A DNA stretch of 64,000 nt. It comes from Siphonodentalium dalli. Lineage: Eukaryota; Mollusca; Scaphopoda; Gadilida; Siphonodentaliidae. This document shows positions 1 through 11,910 of the stretch, piece after piece. The stretch's first letter is position 1; each line of letters starts with the position of its first letter. The notes below the pieces were generated by a model. It did no database searches, was not told where the DNA came from, and saw only the letters and a program-made list of their open reading frames with translations. The stretch spans positions 4,760,976 through 4,824,975 of the forward strand of contig CP136069.1 of assembly GCA_032622095.1 (NCBI GenBank). The letters are read 5' to 3'. The translations under genes were made by a program, and so were the position numbers.

Positions 1-1423
1 AACTGCGTGTAAATACGTCATCTGTGTGCAGGGTGTGGTATTGTTGTTGTTGCAACTGGGGGGTTGGGAGACTAAATATATATCAATGCATCTTTATCAT
101 TTATTATTGAGAGCGAAACTACATTATTTATGATGTTGTTGTTGTTATTGGAGGTTTGGGAACCTAAATATATGTTTAATATCTGCGTCTTTATTAGCGT
201 ACGGTATTGAGAGCGAAACTACATTATTCGTGTTGTTGTTGTTATTGGAGATTTGGGAACCTAAATATATGTTTAATATCAGTGCATCTTTATTAGCATA
301 TGATATTTAGAGCGAAACTACATTATTCATGTTGTTGTTATTGGAGGTTTGGGAACCCAAATATATCTGTAATATAAGTGGGTCTTTGTTAGCATATGGT
401 ATTAAGAGCAAAACATTATTCATGTTGTTGTTGTTATTGGAGGTTTGGAAGCCTAAATATATCTGTAATCATTGTGTCATTGTAGCATATGGTATTAAGA
501 GCGAAACATTATTCATGTTGTTGTTGTTATTGGATGTTTGGAAGCCTAAATATATCTGTAATCATTGTGTCATTGTAGCATATGGTATTAAGAGCGAAAC
601 ATTATTCATGTTGCTGTTGTTGTTATTGGAGGTTTGGAAGCCTAAATATATCTGTAGTCATTGTAGCATATGGTATTAAGAGCGAAACATTATTCATGTT
701 GTTGTTATTGGAGGTTTGGGAACCCAAATATATCTGTAATATCAGTGGGTCTTTGTTAGCATATGGTATTAAGAGCAAAACATTATGCATGTTGTTGTTG
801 TTATTGGAGGTTTGGAAGCCTAAATATATCTGTAATCATTGTGTCATTGTAGCATATGGTATTAAGAGCGAAACATTATTCATGTTGTTGTTATTGGAGG
901 TTTGGAAGCCTAAATATATCTGTAATCATTGTGTCATTGTAGCATATGGTATTAAGAGCGAAACATTATTCATGTTGTTGTTGTTATTGGAGGTTTGGAA
1001 GCCTAAATATATCTGTAATCATTGTGTCATTGTAGCATATGGTATTAAGAGCGAAACATTATTCATGTTGTTGTTGTTATTGGAGGTTTGGAAGCCTAAA
1101 TATATCTATAGTCATTGTAGCATATGGTATTAAGAGCGAAACATTATTCATGTTGTTGTTGTTGTTATTGGAGGTTTGGAAGCCTAAATATATCTGTAAT
1201 CATTGTGTCATTGTAGCATATGGTATTAAGAGCGAAACATTATTCATGTTGTTGTTGTTATTGGAGGTTTGGAAGCCTAAATATATCTGTAATCATTGTG
1301 TCATTGTAGCATATGGTATTAAGAGCGAAACATTATTCATGTTGTTGTTGTTGTTATTGGAGGTTTGGAAGCCTAAATATATCTGTAATCATTGTGTCAT
1401 TGTAGCATATGGTATTAAGAGGT
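1..1423. repeat. 93-bp minisatellite, about 15 units
   Basis: Tandem units contain a GTTGTTGTT run, TTGGAGGTTTGG, CCTAAATATATCTG and GCATATGGTATTAAGAGC. Units in the middle are 93 bp, a multiple of three, so long open frames arise by chance; they vary mainly in the number of GTT triplets. Units at both ends are degenerate, and similar sequence persists on the right to about 1510. Variants with GGGAACCCAAATATATC recur at about 350 and 715, and a shortened unit recurs near 655 and 1110, so blocks of four to five units were duplicated together. No protein is proposed. Confidence 0.93.
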
Positions 1424-1700
1424 GAATTGTATTCATCAGAATTCCCGCTGAGTTTTAGATAAATACTACATCTGCGTGCAGCTCACAGGTATTGTTGCTA
1501 TGTTGATTTGATATATATAGATCGCCAGTCGTTCTGGTGGGCAGCTTGAGCACCTTTGAATGAATCGGTGAAGAGATCTGATAATAATAGTAATCATAGG
1601 TTAAGCTGCATGTATTGATGCCAGGGTAATTCCAATAATCCTACATACTACAACACTGGAGCACTCTAGCTGGATCTGTGCCTGCCATAGCATTCTGGAT
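1424..1700. other. Spacer between two minisatellites
   Basis: Apart from a degenerate 93-bp-type edge up to about 1510, nothing recognisable is seen here: no exon, no terminal repeats. Confidence 0.6.
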
Positions 1701-3893
1701 ATTGATTTGATAAACCATGGTAAAGGAGGGTGTTCAAACATAAGGCCATGACATGTTAATTATGCATTCAACGTCCCATGAATTACATTCTTTATACTCT
1801 ACACACTGTGTAATTCAGCATTTCAGCGGTATCTACCATCTTGAATTCATATCAACTGGTAAATTATGGGAAGGAGGGTGTTCAAACATAAGGCCATGAC
1901 ATGTTAATTATGCATTCAACATCCCATGAATTACATTCTTTATAAGTTTATACTCTATACACTGTGTAAACACAGCATTTCAGCGGTATCTACCATCTGT
2001 ATAATTCATACCAACTGGTAAATTATGGAAAGGAGGGTGTTCAAACATAAGGCCATGGCATGTTAATTATCCATTCAACGTCCCATGAATTACATTCTTT
2101 ATAAGTTTATACTCTACACACTGTGTAAACACAGCATTTCAGCGGTATCTACCATCTTGAATTCATATCAACTGGTAAATTATGGACAGGAGGGTGTTCA
2201 AACATAAGGCCATGGCATGTTAATTATGCATTCAACGTCCCATGAATTACATTCTTTATAAGTTTATACTCTACACACTGTGTAACACAGCATTTCAGCG
2301 GTATCTACCATCTTGAATTCATATCAACTGGTAAATTATGGAAAGGAGGGTGTTCAAACATAAGGCCATGGCATGTTAATTATGCATTCAACGTCCCATG
2401 AATTACATTCTTTATAAGTTTATACTCTACACACTGTGTAAACACAGCATTTCAGCTGTATCTACCATCTTGAATTCATATCAACTGGTAAATTATGGAA
2501 AGGAGGGTGTTCAAACATAAGGCCATGGCATGTTAATTATCCATTCAACGTCCCATGAATTACATTCTTTATACTCTACACACTGTGTAACACAGCATTT
2601 CAGCTGTATCTACCATCTTGAATTCATATCAACTGGTAAATTATGGAAAGGAGGGTGTTCAAACATAAGGCCATGGCATGTTAATTATCCATTCAACGTC
2701 CCATGAATTACATTCTTTATAAGTTTATACTCTACACACTGTGTAAACACAGCATTTCAGCGGTACCTACCATCTTGAATTCATATCAACTGGTAAATTA
2801 TGGAAAGGAGGGTGTTCAAACATAAGGCCATGGCATGTTAATTATCCATTCAACGTCCCATGAATTACATTCTTTATACTCTACACACTGTGTAACACAG
2901 CATTTCAGCTGTATCTACCATCTTGAATTCATATCAACTGGTAAATTATGGAAAGGAGGGTGTTCAAACATAAGGCCATGGCATGTTAATTATCCATTCA
3001 ACGTCCCATGAATTACATTCTTTATAAGTTTATACTCTACACACTGTGTAAACACAGCATTTCAGCGGTATCTACCATCTTGAATTCATATCAACTGGTA
3101 AATTATGGAAAGGAGGGTGTTCAAACATAAGGCCATGGCATGTTAATTATCCATTCAACGTCCCATGAATTACATTCTTTATACTCTACACACTGTGTAA
3201 CACAGCATTTCAGCTGTATCTACCATCTTGAATTCATATCAACTGGTAAATTATGGAAAGGAGGGTGTTCAAACATAAGGCCATGGCATGTTAATTATGC
3301 ATTCAACGTCCCATGAATTACATTCTTTATACTATACACACTGTGTAATTCAGCATTTCAGCGGTATCTACCATCTGTATAATTCATATCAACTGGTAAA
3401 TTATGGAAAGGAGGGTGTTCATACATAAGGCCATTCCATGTTAATTTAACGTCCCATGAATTAGATTCTTTATAATATACACACTGTTTAATACAGCATT
3501 TCAGCTCTATCTGCCATCTGTATAATTCCTACCAACTGGTAAATTATGGGAAGGAGGGTGTTCAAACATAAGGCCATTCCATGTTAATTATGCATTCAAC
3601 GTCCCATGAATTACATTCTTTATAATCTACACACTGTGTAACACAGCATTTCAGCTGTAACTACCATCTGCAGAATTCCTATCAACTGGTAAATTATGGG
3701 AAGGAGGGTGTTAAAACATAAGGCCATGCCATGTTAATTATGCATTCAACGTCTTATTAGATTCTTTATATTCTACATACTATAGTCTTCAGCTGTACCC
3801 CGCCATCAATTGTGGAAATACGGAGTTTTCAAACATAAGGTCATGCCTTAATGAATATGCATTCAATGTGACATTATGTCCAATTTATTAGAC
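1701..3893. repeat. 145/155-bp minisatellite, about 15 units
   Basis: Each unit contains GGAGGGTGTTCAAACATAAG, ATTCAACGTCCCATG, CACACTGTGTAA and CAGCATTTCAGC. Two length classes differ by an AGTTTATA insertion and by AACAC versus ACAC. Between about 2500 and 3260 long and short units alternate strictly, giving a dimeric higher-order repeat of about 300 bp. The last units (3550-3893) are more diverged. A LINE has inserted into the final unit, and unit sequence resumes after it near 6808. Confidence 0.92.
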
Positions 3894-6807
3894 TCTTGAT
3901 ACCCCTGAATCCGATACCCCTGGCTCCAAAATGGACTGACAATTCCTACAGTCTACTCCTACGAAATGTATCAACCGCTAAGGGTGCAGGATCATTAAGT
4001 GAATTCGAAGATATTTATATCGAACACTCGCCACACGGAATCAACCAAGCAACTAAGCATATCGAGATTTTGATCAACCAGTTATATGAAACGCCACCAC
4101 GAACTACTAGGCCCCATTCACATAAAAAAAACTACATCAGACAAAGAAGTCAAACATCTGGTATGCAGGAAATTTACCTGCACAAGCAAAAACTCTCAAA
4201 GCACTAGGGAAAAAAATGTCATTATTTCCTCACGACAACCGAATACGTGAACATTACCACGCTCTAACTAAACAATATTTTCGCGATATAAAACAGGCTA
4301 AACACCAACAATGGCAACAAACAATAAACACACTATCTGATATTAACGAGTCCAATTCTAAAGAGTTCTGGAAAACTATTAAACAACAGAACACAGACGT
4401 ACATAAAGTTGTGGACATCCCAACTGATATTACTACATGGACTTCCCATTTCCAGAACCCAGTGGCTCGTACCCCAGACCCAGATATAGACATTGCATCC
4501 GAACTAGCATTAATGGAAACGAGGGCATCGACCAATGACATAACAGACCGACCATTCAGTATAAATGAAGTATCTAAAATGCTATCCACTCTCAAAAATA
4601 ACAAATCATGCGGCCCTGATGGAATTCGCAATGAACACCTGAAGTATGGAAGAAACTCCCTGAGCAAATCGATAACGAAATATTTTAATGCAATACTAGA
4701 AAGCGGGAGCTATTCGGAATCGTGGAATACTTCGTATATCACACCCATATATAAATCGGGGAAACGTGAACTACCAGAAAATTATCGAGGCATATCCATA
4801 ACAAATTGCCTCGCCAAGGCATTCCGTAGCCTGTTAAATAATCGAATCCTTGAACTCTCAAAAGATAAATTTAACCACTTTCAACACAGGTTTATGAAGC
4901 ACAATAGAACCTCTGATTGTCTCTTTATCCTAAAAACCCTTATTAGAAAATACACAAACAAAGGAGGACACTTATATGCTTGTTTCATCGACTATAAGAA
5001 AGCCTTTGACTCCGTATGGATAACTGGTCTAAAGTACAAGGTACTAAAACATGGCATCGGCAAGAAGCTATACCAAGTAATCAAATCTATGTATAATAGC
5101 CACCACGCTTGTCTGAAATTTGGCAACACAATCACCGATTACTTTGACATTCACAGCGGGGTAAAACAGGGCGATAACTTAAGCCCCACCCTCTTCAACA
5201 TATACCTAAATGACCTTCCAAATTATCTAAGCAACAGCACAGACCACCCATTGCTAGAAACCAGCGAAGTCCCCTGCCTCCTGTTCGCGGACGATCTGGT
5301 CCTCTTATCCACCTCACAAGAAGGTCTCCAGCACAAGTTAAACTCCCTCAGGGAATATAACAACAAATGGCAACTAACATTAAATACCACTAAATCAAAG
5401 GCCCTGACCTTCTCACAGCGTGATAATAAAACAATTAACATGACTTATGGTGAACAAATAATAGAATCGGTGGAATCTTATACATACTTAGGTCTGTGCA
5501 TAAATAACAAGGGGTCCTTTGACCCAGCACGGACGGATCTAATAAAGAAAGGAATGAAGGCTTTTTTCCATCTTACCAAATGTCTGCCTACACGGAATTT
5601 ACCACACAAGCTTAATATTAAACTGCTCAAAAGTTTGATTTTTCCAATAGTAACATACAATTCTGACATGGTTTCCAGATCTAATGGAAAAAATACACAA
5701 CTCATTCACACGCGCTGCCAAAAACGGATCAAACTTTAATATCATGAATCTAATAGACGCCATTGACTATGAAAAAACACATATCAAATTTTGTAAATTC
5801 CTCCTTAATGTGCCATCCAGCGCGACTAATGTCGCATGCAGGATGGAATTAGGTTTGCTTCCGCTGACCGCGTCCTTGATCACGTCCATGGAGAAATATT
5901 CAAAATACCTCCGTGAACTACCACAAAGTAGACTTCTAAAAGAAGCCGTAACTACGGACCAGTGCCTTGCGGATAAGAACATATACTCATGGCACCGGTC
6001 ATTGTCAAACGCAAGAAACATAATTACATCCGTTGACCATAATTACATCCGTTGACCCCAACAATACTGTAGAGAAATATTTTAATAATGCAGCCCTGAA
6101 ATTAATATGGGACGATAATGTACGTAGGAAACTCCCCCGTAATAGTAACAACCAATGCACAACGCCGCGAAATAAACTCCGAACATATAGAAAATTCAAA
6201 GCTACAATCAAATTGGAGAACTACCTGAATACATGCAGAATAACGAAACACAGGGAATCACTCACGATATTGCGGATCAGCTGTCATTCCCTCGGAATCG
6301 AACGAGGCCGATATCTCAACATCGACAAACAATATCGTATTTGCGAAAATTGCAACGAGTTAGATGACGAATTCCACCTCATCATCAATTGCTCGTTACT
6401 ATCAAACGAACGTCAATCTCTCTTTAAACAACTACCGAAAGACATCCAAGAGTTAGATGGAATAGCCCAATTTAAACAAATAATGACATGCTCACAACCA
6501 AAAGTATCAAAAGCAATTGCCCATTTTGTCTACCAACTTGCCAAAAAGGGAAAATGGCAACCTAATGACCAACTGCTAGACAGAATACGCGACCGGACGA
6601 ATGCAAACTCCTAATAAGACAAAAAAATACCAAAATCAATACAAATATATATAAATATATATAACTACAATATTATGTGCGACATACTGTGTCTTATGAA
6701 TACATGTTCTTTCAATACACTGTTATAAATTATGTTTCTATATTATGTATGTATACACTTGACCATATTTGGTGTAAAAGTATATTAAATTGAATTTGAA
6801 TTTGAAT
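3894..6807 (+). mobile_element. 5'-truncated non-LTR retrotransposon (LINE)
   Basis: The element starts abruptly inside the last minisatellite unit without an endonuclease region. It carries a pre-RT linker, a complete set of reverse transcriptase blocks, a thumb region and a C-terminal Cys/His motif, and ends in a 3' tail of TTGAAT repeats (about 6789-6807). A short TTGATA occurs at both edges but overlaps the tail, so no target duplication can be claimed. The clade is uncertain; it looks like a Jockey/CR1/I-type APE-class element. It is dead: three frame changes interrupt the reading frame. Confidence 0.88.
3896..6614 (+). pseudogene. LINE ORF2 remnant: reverse transcriptase and C-terminal zinc motif
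   Basis: Four frame segments make up the former ORF2. 3896-4207 is the pre-RT linker (KWTDNSYS, GINQATKHIE). 4216-5739 is a 507-residue segment carrying the RT: NKSCGPDGI at residues 129-137, FIDYKKAFD at 257-265, GVKQGDNLSP at 315-324 and the catalytic FADD at 357-360. From about 5684 to 6055 the thumb continues one frame over (EKIHNSFTRAAKNG). 6033-6614 holds RICENCNE...DDEFHLIINC, a CxxC...H...C motif typical of the end of such ORFs. The frame breaks are near 4208-4216, near 5680, and at 6019-6056, where a 19-bp unit is tandemly duplicated. The endonuclease is absent. The catalytic residues survive, so decay is recent to moderate. Confidence 0.87.
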
Positions 6808-7814
6808 TTGATATTATGCATACTATTGCCCTTCAGCTGTATTTACCCCCCCCCCCCCCCCCCCCATCAATACACATGTAGCTTGTCCATGAACCCTGAC
6901 TTAGTGGCCTGAACTGTGAGAAAATCTCTCTTCTGCAGTTGGTGATTGTGTGCCAAATTAATATATCATGACCTGCATATAAGGTGTGTCTTATTTTTCA
7001 CATGTACCCACTTCCCGTGCATTCAAGTTTCTAGGTAGCAGTACACGATTTATCAGGTTGTAGGGGGTTTGAAAAATTGAAAAATAAGTATATGGGGGGG
7101 GGGGGGGGGGGCATATCTGCCAGTGTAGACTGTGTTTAAAGTGACATTACTGGTTTGAAGGTTTAATTATTTTACAAAACAAAAAAGTTCGCAAAAAAGT
7201 GAAAAATTTGTATACGTAACATGATTTACGTATTCATTAAGGCCAACTCTGTGTGTTTGGTTACATGAAAATAGCCCGATTTATCTCCCCTGAATTCTGT
7301 CATCTGCGCTTGCAAGACATATTTTTGAAAATTGCTGTGATAACTTTTTCAAATATTTCTCAGCTCTAACATACATGTATTTCAAATATTTCACAGCTCT
7401 AACATACATGTATTTCAAATATTTCTCAGCTCTAACATAGCTCTATCACGTGGAAGAAGCTTATTTACTGACATTCGCTCTGTCATTCAGTGTCATTATC
7501 TGTTTTTGTGTTGAAAATGGTAAATTTTAGTTTTAAAAAAAATTAGCGTTTTATTTGAGATTTTTGTAGGTTTCAATTCATTCTGCATTATTCTGAGAAA
7601 CTGAACTGTTCATATTCATTTGAAAATTGTCTTGATCAAGCTTGAATGAATTGTATTAAACTGACAAAACACTTAAATTTTTTTTTAGATTTAATTAAGA
7701 AAATACACATGCCCGTAGCGTTTAGACATAGCGTAGGGAGGGGACTTAACTCTAGGCTCCCAGGATGGCCTGAATTTCTGGAAATTTAATATTGGTACCC
7801 TAGTTAACTCGGGT
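6615..7814. other. LINE 3' UTR, then non-coding DNA with homopolymers
   Basis: LINE 3' UTR and tail run to 6807, followed by the remains of the interrupted minisatellite unit. A 22-bp poly-C (6846-6867), a 19-bp poly-G (7094-7112) and three tandem copies of a 33-bp unit (TTTCAAATATTTCTCAGC, 7346-7440) follow. No exon or mobile element was recognised in the remainder. Confidence 0.7.
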
Positions 7815-8232
7815 GGAAGCCTGAGTTTAGTGTGCCTGTCATTTGCAGAATGATGTCCCCAGAGGGTGAATTTAGTAACACTCTACCGCATAGTGAGCTA
7901 GCATCACCAAATTCATCCTCGTTCTGCTGAGGCCTCATCTGCTATGGGAGACATAGATGTACACCCATTGGGAACCTTGATTATGCAATGTGTTGTCCGC
8001 CAATTTGGGGATACAGAGAAACTAAACTAAAAAAGAAATAGAATCTACGTGAAGAAGTTTCTATAGAAATTTGATGATAAGGAAACTTTCCAGAGAAGAT
8101 GAGGCCTAAGCTGAATGAGGTCGTCAGATGGTGAATTTAGTGATGCTAGCCCACTATGCGGGATAGCATCACCAATCTTACCCTCTGGGGACCTCATTCT
8201 GCAAATGACAGGCACACTAAACTCAAGCTTTC
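7815..8232. mobile_element. hAT-like hairpin-armed MITE, decayed copy
   Basis: The left arm contains GTGTGCCTGTCATTTGCAGA and CCCCAGAGGGTGAATTTAG; the right arm is its inverse (CTCATTCTGCAAATGACAGG). The middle carries CACCCATTGGGAACC and AAGTTTCTATAGAAATTTG as in the 52.3 kb copy. No clean 8-bp target duplication remains here. Family assignment comes from copies that keep one (8271, 23079, 45329, 44200). Confidence 0.75.
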
Positions 8233-8270
8233 TCTGGTGATTGATAAACCAACAAACTATTGTTAGTGGC

Positions 8271-8554
8271 CAAGCCTTGAAATAGTGTGTCTGTCATTTG
8301 CAGAATGAGGTCCCCAGAGGGTGAATTTAGCATCACCAAATTCACCCTCTGGGGACCTCATTCTGCTTACACCTCATAGCAGGCTAGCATCACCAAATTC
8401 ACCCTCTGGGGGTGTAAGGAGAATGAGGTCCCCAGAGGGTGAATTTGGTGATGCTAGCCCACTATGCGGGGGGGGGGGGGGGGGGGTAGCATCACTAAAT
8501 TCACCCTCTGGGGACCTCATTCTGCAAATGACAGACACACTATTTCAAGGCTTG
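8271..8554. mobile_element. hAT-like hairpin MITE with 8-bp target duplication
   Basis: Terminal inverted repeats CAAGCCTTGAAATAG / CTATTTCAAGGCTTG are flanked by TTAGTGGC on both sides (8263-8270 and 8555-8562). An 8-bp duplication is the hAT hallmark. Inside, several alternating copies of the arm (GGTCCCCAGAGGGTG and its inverse) are stacked, plus a 20-bp poly-G at about 8468-8487. It is longer than the 151-bp fold-back copies because of these extra arm copies. No coding capacity. Confidence 0.85.
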
Positions 8555-8612
8555 TTAGTGGCCTATTACAGTGAGAACATCTCACAGCTGCTGTTAGAAG
8601 AAGTGTGCTTAA

Positions 8613-8994
8613 CCCTTCACCCAACAGAAGGGCCCCGTGCCAATGCATTCTCTTATATATGCGAGTCGACCATAGGTCGCCTCGCATATATAAGAGAATG
8701 CATTGGCTTAACACATTAAAAATTATAAAATTGTTAAAGAATGTAAGAAAAAATGGTAAAAAGTGTTAAAAAAAGATTTTTTTTAGGCCAATGCATTCTC
8801 TTATATATGCGAGGCGACCTATGGTCGACACGCATATATAAGAGAATGCATTGGCACAGGGCATAACTGTAACTATCACAATGTGGTCAAGGAGCCGGTT
8901 CCAATGATATCCATATATGTATGGTTCTATTGAGACAGACCGAAGATATTTTAGGCTGTTGAAGCTTTATTTGGCCGGTTTGTTGGGTAAAGGG
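8613..8994. mobile_element. TTAA element, family A, copy 1, with double hairpin
   Basis: The left end is TTAA + CCCTTCACCCAACAG and the right end is TGTTGGGTAAAGGG followed by ATAA, a decayed TTAA. Two 69-bp perfect or near-perfect hairpins (8639-8707 and 8787-8855) are mutually inverted and separated by an AT-rich spacer. TTAA targets and CCC.../...GGG ends are the signature of piggyBac-type elements. No transposase is present. Confidence 0.85.
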
Positions 8995-9640
8995 ATAATT
9001 AACATATCGTGACCTATATTGTGGGGCTTTAATTAACATATCGTGACCTATATTGTGGGGCTTTCCCTCCAAATCGAAAACATTACCCAGTTGTAGATGA
9101 CCTACAATGGTAAGCCAGGCTTTCCAGTTCTAAATATAGTTCAGGTTTAAGCTGCTGAATACCTCCCTATTATATACCATCTCTTATCGTACAATATTCC
9201 ATTGATTTTGGTGCATAATGGTTCAGGTGCTATGCATTCATGGGGCGCAATGTATTCACAGAAGTATGTGTGCGCTTTCCGGTCTATAGGGATGAAAAGA
9301 AAATGATCCAAACATAATAAAATATTGATTTGTAATTATTGAGCAGATTGTTAAAATGTTGCCGCCAATTTATAATCGCAGTGAATGGTTGTTGAGAGTT
9401 TTAATTCTTGCATGGTTTACAGTATATGCCTTCAGGCTAGGTAACTTATAATGCAGGGGATAATCTAGAGGTTGAGAAAGGTAGACATACATGTACCAAG
9501 CCTACAAAAACAGCATAAGAACGAACTCAATTCAAACATGTTAATCCGAATACATATATCTAAACCATGTATCTGAACTCCTATTTGTACAATGTACCTG
9601 TAATTCAGGTGTCGAAGATGTCAGCCATTATTTCCATGTA
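8995..9640. other. Non-coding flank with one short direct repeat
   Basis: A 32-34 bp unit (AATTAACATATCGTGACC...) is tandemly doubled at about 8997-9064. A GT donor-like site at 9110 is discussed among the rejected items. Nothing else is recognised. Confidence 0.5.
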
Positions 9641-9853
9641 TAGTAATGCCCTAAATAATCGACACCTTAACCACAGCAGAATTGTGGGTAATTTTTCAGG
9701 ATTTAGTCGGAAATATGGCTTGTTGCCATTCATCGGAAAGCTCTCAGTGAGAGCTTTCCGATGAATGGCAACAAGCCATATTTCCGACTAAATCCTGAAA
9801 AATTACCCATAATTCTTCTGTGGTTAAGAAGTCGATTATTTAGGGCATTAATG
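9641..9853. mobile_element. Full fold-back TA-type MITE (CAGTAATGCCC ends)
   Basis: An almost perfect 213-bp palindrome: the arm runs from TAGTAATGCCCTAAATAATC through CAGAATT, TTTTCAGGATTTAGTCGG and CATTCATCGGAAAGC to a centre at CTCAGTGAG (about 9750), then back. The intact end in other copies is CAGTAATGCCC between TA dinucleotides, as in Tc1/mariner or pogo-like elements. Single-arm copies elsewhere in the window start at this centre. Confidence 0.8.
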
Positions 9854-9967
9854 TATGTCCATTTTTTATCGAAAAGAGGATTGATCATTATTGAAATTTA
9901 AGTATACACACGTGGCTTTCATTCACTCGAAACGAAACATTTCCTTTACGGGGTGGAAAGCATTGCC

Positions 9968-10122
9968 CAACAATCAAAATACCATTCTTTTTAGATTAAT
10001 CCAATCGTACAACAATAAAAATACCACTCTTTTTACAACAATCAAAATACCACTCTTTTTAGATTAATCCAATCGTACAACAATCAAAATACCACTCTTT
10101 TTAGATTAATCAAATCGTACAT
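9968..10122. repeat. Short tandem repeat of a ~40-bp unit
   Basis: Three to four imperfect copies of a unit containing CAATCAAAATACCACTC, TTTTTAGATTAATC and CAATCGTAC. One copy is internally shortened. Confidence 0.75.
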
Positions 10123-10226
10123 ACATGTAGCTAAAACAAAGCGTTTTGAACAACCCTATAATAAATGAAAAACAAAATCAAAACAAAAAACTAACAAAAA
10201 TGTCTATACTGACTGTACCATGTAAT

Positions 10227-10253
10227 GGAGTCGATTAATTAGGGCATTACTGT
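10227..10253. mobile_element. End fragment of the CAGTAATGCCC MITE
   Basis: GGAGTCGATTAATTAGGG and CATTACTG match the right terminus of the fold-back family at 9641. It ends 16 bp before the exon at 10270 and so forms part of the sequence leading to that acceptor. Confidence 0.7.
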
Positions 10254-10269
10254 ATGTTTTTGTTTTCAG

Positions 10270-10321
10270 GGTTGAATTTTCTGCATTGGTCAGAGAACAC
10301 CAAGCTCTCAACCTTGGACAG
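10270..10321 (+). CDS. KYAT3: Kynurenine aminotransferase-like gene, exon A
   Basis: A 52-bp internal exon. The acceptor is TTTTTGTTTTCAG ending at 10269; the donor is CAG|GTTAGT at 10322. The first base completes a split codon, very likely TGG (Trp), followed by 17 codons VEFSALVREHQALNLGQ. Animal KYAT1/KYAT3 proteins carry W-V/T-E-F...VNLGQ here, immediately before GFPDF, which is exactly how exon B starts. The enzyme is a PLP-dependent class I/II aminotransferase that converts kynurenine to kynurenic acid and transaminates glutamine. The upstream exon with the start codon was not identified, so targeting (cytosolic or mitochondrial) cannot be judged. The exon is too short to be convincing alone; the in-frame continuation at 45043 makes it secure. 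Confidence 0.85.
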
Positions 10322-10426
10322 GTTAGTTAATTATTAATAGTTACGGCGCAGTAAAGACACCATGAAGTTCTTACTATTGCAGCAAAGACACTATGAAGTT
10401 CCCAATATTTAATATTATTATGCCCC

Positions 10427-11155
10427 CGATCTCCGATGGAGATTTGGGGGTATATAGTGGAGCCTTCCGTACTTCCGTCCGTACGAACGTTTCAACTCAT
10501 AACTTTGGTTTCGCTAACTCAATTCAGTTGATCTTTGGTATGCTAACAGACCAGCCGGGGGGACAAGATTTCCCCATAACTGCGATTTCGTCCGCCCATT
10601 TTTTCCAGAGTTACGCCCCTTTTTGGACTTAGAAAATTCAGTTTTCTGTGGCATACGAACGTTTCAACTCATAACTTTGGTTTCGCTAATTCAATTCAGT
10701 TGATCGTTGGTATGCCAATAGACCAGCCGGGGGGACAAGATTTCCCCATAGCCGTGGTTTCGTCCGCCCATTTTTTCCAGAGTTACGCCCCTTTTTTGAC
10801 TTAGAAAATTCTGTTTTCTGCTACTTTTTTCGGTTTCCAGATGATAACTTGATTTTGGATTGTTTATTTGCAAAACACGTTTTTTTGTGTATTACCAATA
10901 TCGCAATACAGGTCAAGGTAAAATTTCGGTTCAATCGGATAATTTTTGTGAGAGTTATGACCCTTTTTCGACTTAAAAAATTCATTTTTTTTTTTAGAAA
11001 ATTCAGTTTTCCTTCTATTTTTGTGGCACCAGACCAAATTTGAAGCTAATATAGAACAACATGTGGCATTTTTATAGCGCTTAACCAGAAAGTTTCTAGT
11101 TTCTCTGATTGTACAGTCGGGGGCGTTACCTCCGCCTAGCGGTGCACTTGTTAAT
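10427..11155. repeat. Dispersed element with a GCCCCCGA terminal hairpin
   Basis: Starts with a hairpin (CCCCCGATCTCC ... GGAGATTTGGGGG) and ends with CAGTCGGGGGCGTTACCTCC. Between lie two tandem ~175-bp segments containing GTTTCAACTCATAAC, GACCAGCCGGGGGG and CAGAGTTACGCCCC, then more diverged sequence. I associate this architecture with a high-copy non-coding family in molluscs. It lies in intron 1 of the KYAT-like gene, about 100 bp after exon A. Confidence 0.65.
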
Positions 11156-11369
11156 AATTGTATCCACTTACTTCGCAGCAAAGACACTATTTCTAATATT
11201 TAATATGTTATTAATTGGTTGTTTCCATAGTGGCCGAGGTCTGTCGGATTGTTAATTAGTATTTTATTAATTAGCAACATTGGCAATTGTTGATTCACAG
11301 GATGAATATATTAACATTGATATATACCATTGTGTATTTATTAAATTAACAATTATTCCAGCGATTTCA

Positions 11370-11800
11370 CATCCAGTAGTAAGTCGGGATTTTTTTACCC
11401 TGTGCCAATGCATTCTCTTATATATGCGAGTCGACCTATGGTCGCCTCGCATATATAAGAGAATGCATTGGCCTAACAATTTTTTACAATTTTAATTATT
11501 TTTTCTTGTATTCTTTAACAATTTTATAATTTTACCCATACAGAGCCCCAGACAAACATGAGCAGAGGACACTCTTCTATATGCTTCTATATATGTGTGG
11601 GGCTCCCTGCAGGGTAATGGATGTTTTTTATTTTATGTCCTAAAAAATGTAAGAAACATTTATTTAAAAAAAATGATAAAAAATTGTTAGGCCAATGCAT
11701 TCTCTTATATTGCGAGGCGACCTATGGTCGACTCGCATATATAAGAGAATGCATTGGCACAGGGTAAAAAAATCCCGACTTACGACTGGATTTGATATGG
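11370..11800. mobile_element. Double-hairpin element with a third kind of flank
   Basis: Hairpins at 11404-11472 and 11691-11758 match those of the TTAA elements, but the flanking inverted repeats differ: AGTAAGTCGGGATTTTTTT on the left against its inverse on the right, extending to about CCAG on each side. No TTAA is seen at these edges. The spacer (11473-11690) also holds a separate fold-back (GAGCCCC ... GGGGCTC, about 11542-11609). Confidence 0.7.
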
Positions 11801-11910
11801 CGGGTCACAATTATTCCAGTGTTTCCACTGGGAATGATATTGATACAGATACATATAGTTCAACCATGTTACTCCCAAAAACAATGACAGTCCATAATTC
11901 ATTCAAAAGC

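Noticed and set aside
329-1425. Long plus-strand reading frames with repeated MLLLLLEVWKPKYIC
   Set aside because: They lie wholly within the 93-bp minisatellite. The frame persists only because the unit length is divisible by three; there is no domain and no splice context.
8639-8855. Integron attC sites or bacterial terminators suggested by the long hairpins
   Set aside because: TTAA duplications and terminal inverted repeats explain the hairpin elements as MITEs; nothing prokaryotic surrounds them.
9054-9109. Possible first KYAT exon ending CTACAATG|GTAAGC
   Set aside because: The donor is good and the phase fits exon A (TG + G gives Trp), but the translation (HYPVVDDLQ) does not resemble the family's RLEGLDxNVW segment, there is no clear acceptor or start codon, and a repeat precedes it.
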